Notes: generated from the sequence alone by a model not told the origin. A stretch of 64,000 bases of DNA from Roseibium alexandrii DFL-11 (GCF_000158095.2 NZ_CM011002.1:549541-613540), one strand, 5' to 3'; positions 8,503 to 18,215 are shown, counted from the first letter of the stretch. Program-made: numbers and translations.

Positions 8503-9234
8503 TTAGACGTCGAACTCTTCGAGATCGGCAAAACCTTCGCGTAGTTTCTCTGACCAACCGTGGGAGAGCTTTTGGAAATACGGGTTGTCCTGCTGGATGC
8601 GAATCTGCCGGTCGGTGTTGAAGCTGTCTGTGTTGTAGAGCAGCATGTCGATCGGCATGCCGACGGAGAGGTTGGAGCGCAAAGTGGAATCAAAGGACAG
8701 AAGGATCATCTTGGCAGCTTCGCCAAGACGCATGTTCTTTCTTGTGACACGATCGAGGATCGGTTTGCCGTATTTGTGTTCCCCGATTTGCAGGAAAGGC
8801 GTGTCATCTGCGACTTCGATGAAATTGCCCGCCGCATAGACCTGGAACAGGCGCGGTTCTTCGCCCTTGATTTGGCCACCGAGAATGAAGCTGACATAGA
8901 AGTTGTCGGCATTTGCGGCCAAGGCTTCGCCGTCGATTGCCTTGACTTCGCGAATGGCGCTGCCGACCAGACGCGCGACCTGAAACATGGTCTTTGCGGT
9001 CATGACGGTGGTGCGTTCATCGCTTGAGTTGTCGGCGTGCTCGCTTAACAGGGAAACGACAGCCTGCGTTACGGCTAAGTTGCCGGACGACAGCAAGGTG
9101 ATGACCCGCTCGCCGGTCTTTTCCCAGACATGCAGCTTTTTGAAAGACGCAATGTTGTCGATGCCGGCGTTGGTGCGCGTATCGGCAGCCAACACAAGGC
9201 CACGGTCCAGTTTAATTCCAACGCAATAGGTCAT
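8503..9234 (-). CDS. Anbu-type proteasome homologue (ancestral beta subunit)
   Basis: A 243-residue Ntn-hydrolase of the proteasome beta fold. The protein begins Met-Thr, so Thr1 becomes the N-terminal nucleophile after Met removal. The Asp17 equivalent is in VLAADTRTNAG, and adjacent Lys31/Lys32 (numbered from Thr) in ASFKKLHV supply the usual active-site lysine. The family label Anbu, rather than HslV or 20S beta, comes from the MTYCVGIKLDRGLVLAADTR start, the length, and the neighbours. Anbu assemblies are described as open helical rings rather than closed barrels, and no physiological protease activity is firmly established. The Shine-Dalgarno is GGGAAGAG. It is the last gene of a four-gene minus-strand cluster with transglutaminase-like, alpha-E and ATP-grasp genes. 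Confidence 0.88.
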   Translation of the reverse strand: MTYCVGIKLDRGLVLAADTRTNAGIDNIASFKKLHVWEKTGERVITLLSSGNLAVTQAVVSLLSEHADNSSDERTTVMTAKTMFQVARLVGSAIREVKAIDGEALAANADNFYVSFILGGQIKGEEPRLFQVYAAGNFIEVADDTPFLQIGEHKYGKPILDRVTRKNMRLGEAAKMILLSFDSTLRSNLSVGMPIDMLLYNTDSFNTDRQIRIQQDNPYFQKLSHGWSEKLREGFADLEEFDV

Positions 9235-9320
9235 ACGGCTCTTCCCGATCCCGCGAATTTTGGCCGACGCCGTTTAGTCCCAGTTCCCGGCGTTGGCAAG
9301 CGGATTCAAAAAAGACCCGA

Positions 9321-10139
9321 TTATTGTTGCTGCTGAAGCGCAGCTTGCGCCACATCCACCTCGACATGCAGGTTTTCTTCCTGCCCGCCAAAACGGATCC
9401 CCCGGATAGGAGCAGCGGAACGCGAGTCGAGCCCTGTGGTCAAGCGGATATAGCGCTCGGTTGGGCAAATAGTGTTGGATACATCGAAACCGACCCATCC
9501 GAGTCCCTCGATCCGGACTTCCGCCCACGCATGGTGCGCTTCTGAGGCCTGTTCGTCTTCAAGCAGCAAATACCCGGACACATAGCGTGCCGGTGTCCCG
9601 ATTGAGCGGGCTGCAGCGATGAAAATATGGGCATGGTCCTGGCAAACACCTTCACCGGCCGCAAGTGCAGTCGTCGCACTGGCGTGGGTCTCTGTCACGC
9701 CTACCTTGTAGTCGACCTTGTCGCGGATGGCGTGCATGAGCTCGTGAAACCCGCCGATCGGATCCGGGACTTCTGCAAGGGTTGCCAGTTTCCGGATCGC
9801 TTGGTTCGAGTGGGTGAGGGGTGTGACGCGGGTGTAGATCCTCGCCGGCGCGCTGGCACCCTTCTCTTTGCCGATCACGCCGTTGGTTTCCGTCGTTTCC
9901 ACGGTGCCGGTGGCAGTGATTTCGACGTCTTCTACAGGCCCCGCGCGCGAGACCATATGCACGATGTTGTCAAACGCATCGGAATAGGTTGTTGCACGTT
10001 CAATGCCTGGCGCTTCGATACTCCAGTCAATGATCCGTTGCGCAGGATTGTCGACCGGCGTGAGCCGAAGCTGCTGCATGGCGTTGGCGAGCGGCTGATC
10101 GTATTTGTAGCGAGTTGTATGTCGGACGAATAATCGCAT
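9321..10139 (-). CDS. Transglutaminase-like cysteine peptidase family protein (Anbu cluster)
   Basis: A 272-residue protein with an N-terminal beta domain typical of bacterial transglutaminase-like proteins (FVRHTTRYKYDQPL; about residues 1-85) and a papain-like core. The catalytic triad is visible: Cys in GEGVCQDHAH (near 160), His in EAHHAWAEV (near 200) and Asp in WVGFDVSN (near 218). It could cleave or form isopeptide/amide bonds; the natural substrate is unknown. No signal peptide, so cytoplasmic, consistent with working with Anbu. The gene lies 86 bp upstream of the Anbu gene and 29 bp downstream of the alpha-E gene. Confidence 0.87.
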   Translation of the reverse strand: MRLFVRHTTRYKYDQPLANAMQQLRLTPVDNPAQRIIDWSIEAPGIERATTYSDAFDNIVHMVSRAGPVEDVEITATGTVETTETNGVIGKEKGASAPARIYTRVTPLTHSNQAIRKLATLAEVPDPIGGFHELMHAIRDKVDYKVGVTETHASATTALAAGEGVCQDHAHIFIAAARSIGTPARYVSGYLLLEDEQASEAHHAWAEVRIEGLGWVGFDVSNTICPTERYIRLTTGLDSRSAAPIRGIRFGGQEENLHVEVDVAQAALQQQQ

Positions 10140-10168
10140 CTCGGTTCCGAAATTGTTCGGTTAACAGG

Positions 10169-11119
10169 TCAGGCGAAGTTGTAATCTTCACAAAGTTGGT
10201 GGGCGAACTGGTTGTTCTTGCCGATAAAGTCGATCAGGAAGTCATGCAGGCCTTCCTGGTAGATGTCCCGCATCTGCTTCTCCTTCAGATCCTTGAAGAC
10301 ATCAGCCGCCAAATCCAGGCTTGGTTCCCGCGACCCATAGAAATGTCCTAGGTCTTCGGCCGTGTCGGCAAGCCAGTCATAACAATAGGCGAGCGACCGG
10401 GGCATTTCGCGCCGCAGGATCAGAAATTCGGCAATGTTGAAAGCTTTCAACTGTGCGTTTGGATAGGCAAACCGGTAGCTCCGGCGGCCGGACAAGGCCC
10501 GCAGGATTGCAGACCACTGATACCGTTCAGAACTGCCGTCTTCGATGATTTCGTTGTCTGGCAAGAGCACCCAGTATTGGTTGTCGAGGATCCGTGCGGT
10601 ATTATCGGCCCGTTCGACAAAAGTCCCCATCTGGCTGAAGTAGTAGCCGTCATCCCGCAACACGGTATTCAGAAGGGCCCCCCGGAAAAGATGTGACCGC
10701 TGAGCAAGCCAAGCCAGAAAGTCGGGCAATTTTTCCTGGGTGACTGATTGCGGGCTGGTGTCGCAAAACTCAATCCAGGTCGTATTGATCGCCTCCCAGA
10801 GTTCTGCAGTTATGCCAGTCCGCACTGCACGGGCATTGTTGCGTGTCAGCTCAAGGCAGTTGCGGATGCTGATCGGGTTGTCCTTTGAAAACACCATGTA
10901 GTTGGTAACGTGCCGCGAGTGCAGCTCGTCATGTTTTTCATGGTAGCCAGTCTCAGCACCTGAACAGGCAAGAGCGAATTGCCAATGGTGGCCTTCGGCT
11001 TGCCCATCGTAAGCCATGATAGCCCCGCGATAAGCAACTTCCATCAGCCGGGTGATGTTTTGGGCGCGCTCCTGATAGCGCGACATCCAGAACAAGGAGG
11101 CGGCGGTTCTTCCTAGCAT
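10169..11119 (-). CDS. Alpha-E domain protein (Anbu cluster)
   Basis: A 316-residue, all-alpha protein beginning MLGRTAASLFWMSRYQERAQ, the typical opening of the alpha-E family. These proteins are nearly always encoded beside a circularly permuted ATP-grasp protein and a transglutaminase-like protein, and often Anbu. Their biochemical role is unknown; a partnership in peptide or amide ligation has been suggested from context. The Shine-Dalgarno GAGGACTGAG lies within the end of the preceding ATP-grasp gene, only six bases separating them, so translation is probably coupled. Confidence 0.88.
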   Translation of the reverse strand: MLGRTAASLFWMSRYQERAQNITRLMEVAYRGAIMAYDGQAEGHHWQFALACSGAETGYHEKHDELHSRHVTNYMVFSKDNPISIRNCLELTRNNARAVRTGITAELWEAINTTWIEFCDTSPQSVTQEKLPDFLAWLAQRSHLFRGALLNTVLRDDGYYFSQMGTFVERADNTARILDNQYWVLLPDNEIIEDGSSERYQWSAILRALSGRRSYRFAYPNAQLKAFNIAEFLILRREMPRSLAYCYDWLADTAEDLGHFYGSREPSLDLAADVFKDLKEKQMRDIYQEGLHDFLIDFIGKNNQFAHQLCEDYNFA

Positions 11120-11125
11120 GTCGTC

Positions 11126-12550
11126 TCAGTCCTCCAGTACCCAGGTGTCTTTTGTGCCGCCGCCCTGGCTGGAATTGACCACCAGGGAGCCTTTTTTCAG
11201 CGCAACGCGGGTCAAACCGCCAGGTGTGATGCGCACCTGATCGCCGATGAGGACGAAGGGGCGCAAATCCACGTGGCGGGGCGCGATGCCGGAGGCAACA
11301 TGGGTTGGACAAGCCGACAAGGCGAGCGTCGGCTGAGCAATGTAGTTGGAGGGGTTGTTCTCAAGGATTTTCCGGAACTCGGCGATTTCCCGTTTGGAGG
11401 CTGTTGGGCCGATCAACATGCCGTAGCCACCGGATCCGTGAACTTCCTTGACGACGATTTCGGCGAGATTGTCGAGCACATACGCAAGATCATCTTCGCG
11501 CGAACAGTTCCAGGTTGGCACATTGTTCAAGATCGGTTTTTGACCGGTGTAAAACTCAATAATGTCAGGCACGTAGGCGTAGATTGCCTTGTCATCGGCA
11601 ATTCCTGTTCCCGGTGCATTACAGATCGTCACATTGCCTGCCCGATAGGCATCAAACAGTCCGGGCACGCCGAGCATACTGTCTGGATTGAAGGTGAGGG
11701 GGTCGAGGAACGCATCGTCGATCCGGCGGTAAATAACGTCGACCTGCTTTGGGGCCCGGGTTGTGCGCATGAAGACCTTGCCGGCATCGACAAACAGATC
11801 GCGGCCTTCAACCAGCTCCACGCCCATGCTGTCGGCCAGGAACGCATGCTCAAAATAAGCGGAGTTATAGATACCAGGTGTCAGGACGACGATGGTCTGT
11901 TCTGATTTCGCCGGATCCGGGGCAACGCTTTCGAGCGTCTGGCGCAAATTTTCCGGATAACGTTCGACGGGGGCCACATTGTGGGTTTGGAACAATTCCG
12001 GGAAGAGACGCATCATCGTTTCCCGGTTCTCCATCATGTAGGAGACGCCAGATGGGGTTCGCGTGTTGTCTTCCAACACGTAAAACTCGTTCTCAGAAAC
12101 CCGGACAAGATCTGTTCCGATGATGTGGGAATAGACCTTGCGTGCCGGCGTAAACCCGGCCATTTCGGGCAAGAATGCCTCGTTTTGCAGGATCAGGTCT
12201 GCCGGAATGCGTCCGGCACGGATAATTTCCTGGCGGTGATAAATGTCGTGCAGGAATGCGTTGAGGGCGCGGACACGCTGGTCGATACCGGCCGACAAGC
12301 GGCGCCACTCTGAAGCTGAGATGATCCTGGGTATAGGATCAAAGGGAATAAGCCGTTCAGTGGCTGCTTCTGCTCCATAGACCGCAAAGGTAATTCCGAG
12401 GCGGCGGAAGATGGTTTCCGCATCACGGCTCTTCTTGGATAAAAAACTGTTTGGCTTGTCTTTAAGCCAATTGGCGATTCTTGAATATGGGGCCCGTGGA
12501 CTGCCGTCCTGTTCGAGCATCTCATTGAAAAACCCAGAGCTGTCTGACAT
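11126..12550 (-). CDS. Circularly permuted type 2 ATP-grasp protein (Anbu cluster)
   Basis: A 474-residue protein of the circularly permuted ATP-grasp family. Seen are the N-terminal FNEMLEQDGSPRAPYSRI, the FEPR-like YVLEDNTRTPSGVSYMMENR block (near residue 160), and the C-terminal VVKEVHGSGGYGMLIGP and IAQPTLALS. ATP-grasp enzymes activate carboxylates as acyl phosphates for amide bond formation. The start at ATG 12550 is preferred over the frame's earlier start at 12616 because homologues begin here and a GGGGAGG site precedes it. It is the first gene of the Anbu cluster; its promoter should lie in the 256-bp gap shared with the divergent pccB. Confidence 0.87.
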   Translation of the reverse strand: MSDSSGFFNEMLEQDGSPRAPYSRIANWLKDKPNSFLSKKSRDAETIFRRLGITFAVYGAEAATERLIPFDPIPRIISASEWRRLSAGIDQRVRALNAFLHDIYHRQEIIRAGRIPADLILQNEAFLPEMAGFTPARKVYSHIIGTDLVRVSENEFYVLEDNTRTPSGVSYMMENRETMMRLFPELFQTHNVAPVERYPENLRQTLESVAPDPAKSEQTIVVLTPGIYNSAYFEHAFLADSMGVELVEGRDLFVDAGKVFMRTTRAPKQVDVIYRRIDDAFLDPLTFNPDSMLGVPGLFDAYRAGNVTICNAPGTGIADDKAIYAYVPDIIEFYTGQKPILNNVPTWNCSREDDLAYVLDNLAEIVVKEVHGSGGYGMLIGPTASKREIAEFRKILENNPSNYIAQPTLALSACPTHVASGIAPRHVDLRPFVLIGDQVRITPGGLTRVALKKGSLVVNSSQGGGTKDTWVLED

Positions 12551-12806
12551 TGCCTCCCCGCTTGCTTTGTCAATTAAGACTAGGATGGCAGGCCGGATCT
12601 GACAACCCAAGGTCAATTTAGCGGCGTTTTCCGCCTAATTTTTAGGCAAAAGGCAATGCGTGTCGCGGGTGGAAAAAGCCGGTCCGTCCAGGTATCGAGC
12701 CGAAAACAGGTTGGGGTATCACTCCGGCCATTCTCCCTTGTGCTGACTTTGCCGGGTCCTGAGGGCATGCTAGGACCAGACAAGATAGAGACATTGGGAG
12801 ACCCAG

Positions 12807-14339
12807 ATGAGAGACGTTCTCGTGGAGTTGGAGCAGCGGCGGGAAACGGCCAAGATGGGCGGTGGCCAGCGGCGCATCGATTCCCAGCACTCTAAAGGCA
12901 AGCTGACCGCTCGGGAGCGGATCGAAATCCTTTTGGACGAAGGCTCGTTTGAAGAGTTCGACATGTTCAAGCAGCACCGCTGCACTGATTTCGGCATGGA
13001 CGAGCAGCACATACCTGGAGACGGTGTTGTCACCGGCTGGGGCACGGTCAACGGCCGCACTATCTACGTCTTCTCCAAGGACTTTACTGTTTTCGGTGGG
13101 TCCTTGTCCGAGGCGCACGCTGAAAAGATTGTCAAGCTGCAGGACATGGCTCTGCAGAACCGGGCACCGATCATTGGCCTTTTCGATGCGGGCGGCGCGC
13201 GGATCCAGGAAGGTGTTGCGGCGCTGGGTGGTTACGGCGAGGTTTTCACCCGCAACGTTCAGGCCTCTGGCGTCATTCCGCAGATTTCCCTGATCATGGG
13301 CCCATGTGCAGGCGGTGACGTGTATTCGCCGGCAATGACTGACTTCATTTTCATGGTCCGGGATACGTCCTACATGTTCGTCACGGGACCGGATGTCGTG
13401 AAAACCGTGACGAATGAAACGGTCACTGCAGAAGAACTCGGCGGTGCGTCTGTTCACACAACCAAGTCGTCAATCGCAGACGGTGCATTCGACAATGACG
13501 TTGAGGCGCTTTTGGAAATGCGGCGTCTCATCGACTTCCTGCCGATGAACAACCAGGCAGAGCTGCCCGAGGTTACCAACTACGAGGATCCGGACCGGAT
13601 CGACATGAGCCTGGATTCCTTCATCCCGGACAATCCCAACAAGCCTTACGATATGAAAGAGCTTGTGTTGAAGACCCTCGATGAGGGGGACTTTTATGAG
13701 ATTCAGGAGAGTTTTGCGGGCAACATCATCACCGGTTTCGGCCGCATGGAAGGACGTACGGTTGGTGTCATTGCGAACCAGCCTATGGTTCTGGCCGGTG
13801 TTCTGGACTCTGATGCCAGCCGGAAAGCAGCCCGCTTCGTACGGTTTTGTGATTGCTTCAATATTCCGATTGTTACCTTCGTCGATGTGCCGGGCTTCCT
13901 TCCGGGTACCTCTCAGGAATATGGGGGTCTGATCAAGCACGGCGCGAAACTTCTGTTTGCCTACACAGAGGCGACGGTTCCAAAGGTCACAGTCATTACC
14001 CGCAAGGCGTATGGCGGAGCGTATGACGTCATGAGTTCCAAGCACATTCGTGGGGATATCAATTATGCCTGGCCGACGGCGGAAATCGCCGTGATGGGCG
14101 CAAAAGGTGCTGTTGAGATTCTTTATCGCTCTGAACTTGGGGATCCGGAAAAGATCCAAAAGCGCACGCAAGACTATGAGAACCGGTTTGCAAACCCGTT
14201 CGTCGCAGCCGAGCGCGGATACATCGATGATGTGATCCGTCCCCATTCGACCCGCCGCCGTGTTTCGAAAGCCTTGGCTTTGTTGCGCGCTAAAAAGGTC
14301 GAGACGCCGTGGAAAAAACACGACAACATTCCGCTCTGA
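12807..14339 (+). CDS. pccB: Propionyl-CoA carboxylase beta (carboxyltransferase) subunit
   Basis: A 510-residue biotin-dependent carboxyltransferase. The N-half has [31 protein letters not shown] and the oxyanion-hole motif [12 protein letters not shown]; the C-half has [17 protein letters not shown] and [14 protein letters not shown]. These match PccB, which transfers CO2 from carboxybiotin to propionyl-CoA giving (S)-methylmalonyl-CoA. GGGAG precedes the ATG. The alpha subunit gene is 1.8 kb downstream, separated by three minus-strand genes for small secreted proteins; this split arrangement is common in this group. A strong intrinsic terminator follows. Confidence 0.92.
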   Translation: MRDVLVELEQRRETAKMGGGQRRIDSQHSKGKLTARERIEILLDEGSFEEFDMFKQHRCTDFGMDEQHIPGDGVVTGWGTVNGRTIYVFSKDFTVFGGSLSEAHAEKIVKLQDMALQNRAPIIGLFDAGGARIQEGVAALGGYGEVFTRNVQASGVIPQISLIMGPCAGGDVYSPAMTDFIFMVRDTSYMFVTGPDVVKTVTNETVTAEELGGASVHTTKSSIADGAFDNDVEALLEMRRLIDFLPMNNQAELPEVTNYEDPDRIDMSLDSFIPDNPNKPYDMKELVLKTLDEGDFYEIQESFAGNIITGFGRMEGRTVGVIANQPMVLAGVLDSDASRKAARFVRFCDCFNIPIVTFVDVPGFLPGTSQEYGGLIKHGAKLLFAYTEATVPKVTVITRKAYGGAYDVMSSKHIRGDINYAWPTAEIAVMGAKGAVEILYRSELGDPEKIQKRTQDYENRFANPFVAAERGYIDDVIRPHSTRRRVSKALALLRAKKVETPWKKHDNIPL

Positions 14340-14360
14340 TTGCGAAAGATGTTTAGCGTC

Positions 14361-14400
14361 AAAACCCGCCGAGAAAAAAACTTGGCGGGTTTTTCTTTTT
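14361..14400 (+). terminator. Intrinsic terminator of pccB
   Basis: Perfect 10-bp stem (AAAACCCGCC / GGCGGGTTTT) with a 13-base loop, followed immediately by TCTTTTT. It lies 21 bases after the pccB stop codon. Confidence 0.85.
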
Positions 14401-14454
14401 TAGGCTGACTTTATTGCCGTCGTCTCTTCGAGAGTTGGCCGTGGCCGCGGTGTC

Positions 14455-14754
14455 TCAATCGATGAACAGCAAATCCGGGTCTTTACATTCATAAGCAACG
14501 TAGCACTGCGGATTATCGCGTGTGGCGCTATACTGCGGTGCCAGAACCTTTTCACGATCACAGTACCTCAGGTTCGCGACGAACCTGGAATAAGTGTACT
14601 GGCCCGTCGTAAAAACCACCGCGCCGGTTTTTTGAACCATATTTTGTGCCTGGGCACAGGTCATTTGGCGCAAATCTGGCCGAGCCTCGGCAACGTTCGC
14701 GGCTGTTAGAAGCGAAAGAACAGCGGCGGGGATTAGTAAGACACTAAGCTTCAT
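14455..14754 (-). CDS. Small secreted Cys-containing protein
   Basis: A 99-residue protein with a clear signal peptide (hydrophobic residues 4-19, cleavage likely after NVAEA near residue 23). The mature part of about 75 residues contains four cysteines and the segment MTCAQAQNMVQKTGAVVFTTG. I recall similar small exported proteins with MTCAQA near the mature N-terminus in Rhizobiales, annotated hypothetical. The start has a textbook GGAGG five bases upstream. Periplasmic location and two disulfides are inferred. Function unknown. Confidence 0.75.
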   Translation of the reverse strand: MKLSVLLIPAAVLSLLTAANVAEARPDLRQMTCAQAQNMVQKTGAVVFTTGQYTYSRFVANLRYCDREKVLAPQYSATRDNPQCYVAYECKDPDLLFID

Positions 14755-14878
14755 GCGAACCTCCAGCGTGTTTCAGACACTACGTTTTTGCAGGTCTGAT
14801 AAGCTTGAGTATAGCGCGGGATCAGTGGCCGGAAATGTGACCGGCAGCACTGATTGTCTCGACTCGCTAGTTCGTGAT

Positions 14879-15358
14879 CTATTGGTGGTTGGCTTGGAGA
14901 CCCGGGTCCGATTCACAGACGGTCGGTGGAATAACCTCGCCCACGCCGCGGGTTGAAAAACCGGCATAACGCCGATCTTCGTCGAACAGGACTGCAAAGC
15001 GTGCTGAGTTGCGAAGAAGTTGCCAGAAGTAACGCATGTTGTCGGCGCAAGCGGGGCAGTCCGGGCGAATATACCCGTCCCTGTCGGCTGTAAATTTGAT
15101 CAAGCGGTGATCGAGCTCGACCCGGATCAAGGTTTTGGGAACTGGAAGACGACCCTTAATATCAATGCTGATCAGCGGAAGCACGGCCTTCTTGCTAGCA
15201 GGGCACCAAATTGAAAACCGGGATCCAAGTTTGTTTTTGGTCCAGTAATGCTGATAGCCATTCACCTTTTCACTGTGCCAGCTGCCCACGGTTTCCGAAA
15301 CGCCCGGCGTGATGGAAAGACCGATAAACATTGCAATTAGAAACAGGCGAGTGAACAT
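14879..15358 (-). CDS. Small secreted protein, paralogue of the gene upstream
   Basis: About 159 residues, with a signal peptide (MFTRLFLIAMFIGLSITPG, cleavage near residue 22). The mature part starts with the block SWHSEKVNGYQHYWTKNKLG followed by an IWC, and later has a CPACADNMRYFWQLLRNSA block and a C-terminal Cys. The same pattern is found in the next gene upstream (15475-15948), so the two are tandem paralogues. The start at ATG 15358 is chosen because it begins the signal peptide; a GTG at 15379 is in frame. The function is not recognised. The CxxC-like CPAC suggests a disulfide or metal site. Confidence 0.65.
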   Translation of the reverse strand: MFTRLFLIAMFIGLSITPGVSETVGSWHSEKVNGYQHYWTKNKLGSRFSIWCPASKKAVLPLISIDIKGRLPVPKTLIRVELDHRLIKFTADRDGYIRPDCPACADNMRYFWQLLRNSARFAVLFDEDRRYAGFSTRGVGEVIPPTVCESDPGLQANHQ

Positions 15359-15474
15359 CTGGAGCCCCAATGTATGCACTGCTGAAAATACCGAGGGTTG
15401 TCTTAAATTTTAGCTAATTCAGCTGAGTAGAAACGCTTTGAAATGACACTTACCGCTCTTGTCTTAGATGTTGC

Positions 15475-15948
15475 TCATGACGCTTGCTTTTTTTGCCAGT
15501 CAGTCGGGCAGACATTTGCCGGTAAAATTTCTTTCGCACCTTTGAGCGAAAAACCCGCGTAGCTGTCGTCCTTGAACTTCACCGCAATGGCCGTTGCGGC
15601 GCGGAGCCGGTGCCAGACATATTCGAACGTGTCAGCGCAGGTTGCGCATCCTGTATCGATATATCCCTGTTCGTTGACCGGAATTTCCATGATCTCGTTA
15701 TCGATGATCAGCTTCATGCGTGTGTTTGGAGTGGGTGTTTTGCCGTCAATGACGACATGCAATAAAGTTCCGTTGACTGGACGCTGCGGATGGCACCAAA
15801 CGACGAAACTCGCGCCGATGTTGTTTGTAGTCCAATAGCGGGTGAAGCCGTCGACTTCTCCGGCATGCCACTTTTCGATCGTTTTCGCCTGAACAGAACT
15901 CGTCAGGGCAAAGCCGATGATCAGTGATGTTATTAGTTTTTTCACCAC
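15475..15948 (-). CDS. Small secreted protein, paralogue of the gene downstream
   Basis: 157 residues from a GTG start, with a signal peptide (MVKKLITSLIIGFALTSSVQA). The mature part has KWHAGEVDGFTRYWTTNNIG then VVWC, and later CATCADTFEYVWHRLRAATA and a C-terminal Cys. The pattern [WH]-x3-V[ND]G[YF]-x2-YWT-x-N-x2-G and C-x2-C-A[DN] is shared with the 14879-15358 product. GGAGG lies eight bases before the GTG at 15948, which decides the start over the ATG at 15969, itself upstream of that site. Role unknown; probably periplasmic. Confidence 0.68.
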   Translation of the reverse strand: MVKKLITSLIIGFALTSSVQAKTIEKWHAGEVDGFTRYWTTNNIGASFVVWCHPQRPVNGTLLHVVIDGKTPTPNTRMKLIIDNEIMEIPVNEQGYIDTGCATCADTFEYVWHRLRAATAIAVKFKDDSYAGFSLKGAKEILPANVCPTDWQKKQAS

Positions 15949-16172
15949 GTCGTCTTCCTCCAAATACATGGTAGAATTTGCAATATATTTGTTAAGAAAA
16001 AGGAAAATCAGTGCCTTGCCGCAATAGAGCGTGATCCAAACCTATCGATTGTTTTACCTGAATCGGGTTTGAAAGATGGTTCTCACATCGTCTGACCACC
16101 CTTTGGATAAGTTGCACTGGAGGGGAGGACCGGCCTACAACTCAGAAAACAGGTCCAGCTGGGTGGAATTGC

Positions 16173-18185
16173 ATGTTCTCGAAAATACTGATCGCCAACC
16201 GGGGTGAGATTGCGTGCCGTGTTATCAAGACGGCACAGAAGATGGGAATCAAAACCGTTGCGGTCTATTCAGATGCCGATCGGAATGCACTGCACGTGGA
16301 GATGGCCGATGAGGCCGTTCACATCGGTCCTGCAGCGGCGGCTGAATCCTACCTGATTGCCGACAAGATCATCGCGGCTTGTAAGGAGACTGGTGCTGAA
16401 GCTGTGCATCCCGGCTATGGCTTCCTGTCTGAGCGGGCAAGCTTTCCGGAGGCCCTTGCAAAGGAAGGTATCGTTTGGATCGGTCCGAACCCGCGCGCCA
16501 TTGAAGCGATGGGCGACAAGATCGAATCCAAGAAATTTGCCAACGCGGCGAACGTCAGCACGGTTCCAGGATATCTCGGTGTCATTGAATCACCCGATCA
16601 AGCCGTCGAGATCGCAGCGGACATTGGCTATCCGGTGATGATCAAGGCTTCGGCCGGCGGTGGCGGTAAGGGCATGCGGATCGCCTGGAATGCTGATGAA
16701 GTGCGTGACGGTTACACCCGCTCCAAGTCTGAGGCCGCGTCGTCCTTTGGCGATGACCGCGTCTTCATTGAAAAGTTCATCCAGAACCCGCGCCACATTG
16801 AAATCCAGGTTCTGGGCGACAAACACGGCAACGCGATTTATCTAGGCGAGCGTGAGTGTTCGATCCAGCGCCGGAACCAGAAGGTAATCGAAGAAGCGCC
16901 GTCGCCGCTGCTGGATGAAGACACCCGCCGGCTGATGGGCGAGCAAGCGGTCGCGCTGGCGAAAGCCGTTGACTATGACAGTGCGGGCACAGTCGAGTTT
17001 GTAGCGGGCCAGGACAAGAGCTTCTTTTTCCTGGAAATGAACACCCGTCTTCAGGTGGAACACCCGGTCACAGAGTTGATCACCGGTGTCGACCTGGTCG
17101 AGCAGATGATCCGGGTCGCTTATGGCGAGAAGCTTGAAATCGCGCAACACGACGTGAAGCTGAACGGCTGGTCGGTGGAAAGCCGGATCTATGCTGAGGA
17201 CCCCTACCGGAATTTCCTGCCGTCCATTGGCCGGCTTGTCCGTTACGTGCCGCCGGAAGAACTGGAAAGCGATGGGCTGATCATCCGGAATGACACCGGT
17301 GTGGTCGAGGGTTCGGAAATCTCCATGTTCTACGACCCGATGATTTCCAAGCTGATCACCCATGCCCCGACGCGCGAAGAAGCGATCGACGCCATGAGCA
17401 AGGCGCTGGACGGGTATTATGTCGACGGCATTCAGCACAACGTGCCATTCCTGACAGCGTTGATGAACCATCCGCGTTGGCGGTCCGGTGAACTGTCGAC
17501 CAGTTTCATTGCCGATGAATACCCGGACGGCTTTTTCCCGGCTGAACCGGATGACGAAGCGCGGGGCGTTTTGGCGGCCGTGTCGCTGTCCATGGCGGCG
17601 ATTGAACGCGAACGTCTTGACCATCTTCCCGGTCGTTTGCGGCCGCACTCCGGCGCCATCCGCGAGGACTGGGTGGTCAAGCTGGATAAGACCTATGTCC
17701 CGATCCGTCTTGCCGCGGGCTATCCGGGAACACCGATAGAGCTTGATGTCGCGATCGGTGACGGGCCTGTCGTCAATGTGGAGTCAGATTGGGCGCCGGG
17801 CGCTGCGCTTTGGAGCGGCCGCGTCGGAGACAAGGACATCACAGTCCAGGTCCGTCCGGTTCGTGGAGGCTACCGCCTCGATTGGCAGGGCTATTCCGTG
17901 ACAGCAAAGATCATGACGCCGCGCGTTGCCGAACTCGATGAGTTGATGCCGGAAAAACTTCCGCCGGACACATCGAAAATGCTGCTTTGTCCGATGCCAG
18001 GTCTGGTCGTATCCATCGCCGTCAGCGAAGGTCAGGAAGTCAAAGCGGGCGAACAGCTGGCCATCGTTGAAGCCATGAAGATGGAGAACGTCCTGCGTGC
18101 GGAGCGGGACTGTGTCGTGACCGCCATCAAGGCAGAGCCGGGCGACAGCCTCGCGGTTGACGCCGTGATCATGGAGTTCTCCTGA
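16173..18185 (+). CDS. pccA: Propionyl-CoA carboxylase alpha subunit (biotin carboxylase + BCCP)
   Basis: A 670-residue protein with a biotin carboxylase domain (about residues 1-445: ILIANRGEIACRV, ATP-binding KASAGGGGKGMRI, LEMNTRLQVEHPVTE), a BT linker domain, and a C-terminal biotinyl domain whose EAMKMEN motif near residue 635 holds the biotinylated Lys. It carboxylates biotin at the expense of ATP for PccB. Length and domain order fit the propionyl-CoA rather than the acetyl-CoA enzyme. Complex formation with the pccB product is inferred from family knowledge and proximity. Confidence 0.92.
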   Translation: MFSKILIANRGEIACRVIKTAQKMGIKTVAVYSDADRNALHVEMADEAVHIGPAAAAESYLIADKIIAACKETGAEAVHPGYGFLSERASFPEALAKEGIVWIGPNPRAIEAMGDKIESKKFANAANVSTVPGYLGVIESPDQAVEIAADIGYPVMIKASAGGGGKGMRIAWNADEVRDGYTRSKSEAASSFGDDRVFIEKFIQNPRHIEIQVLGDKHGNAIYLGERECSIQRRNQKVIEEAPSPLLDEDTRRLMGEQAVALAKAVDYDSAGTVEFVAGQDKSFFFLEMNTRLQVEHPVTELITGVDLVEQMIRVAYGEKLEIAQHDVKLNGWSVESRIYAEDPYRNFLPSIGRLVRYVPPEELESDGLIIRNDTGVVEGSEISMFYDPMISKLITHAPTREEAIDAMSKALDGYYVDGIQHNVPFLTALMNHPRWRSGELSTSFIADEYPDGFFPAEPDDEARGVLAAVSLSMAAIERERLDHLPGRLRPHSGAIREDWVVKLDKTYVPIRLAAGYPGTPIELDVAIGDGPVVNVESDWAPGAALWSGRVGDKDITVQVRPVRGGYRLDWQGYSVTAKIMTPRVAELDELMPEKLPPDTSKMLLCPMPGLVVSIAVSEGQEVKAGEQLAIVEAMKMENVLRAERDCVVTAIKAEPGDSLAVDAVIMEFS

Positions 18186-18215
18186 TCATCTTCTGTTTCG
18201 TTCTGAATTGACTGG

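Noticed and set aside
12642..13457. Long minus-strand open frame (271 codons) inside pccB
   Set aside because: It is antisense to the conserved carboxyltransferase gene and its product has no recognisable motif; high-GC genes often leave such open mirrors.
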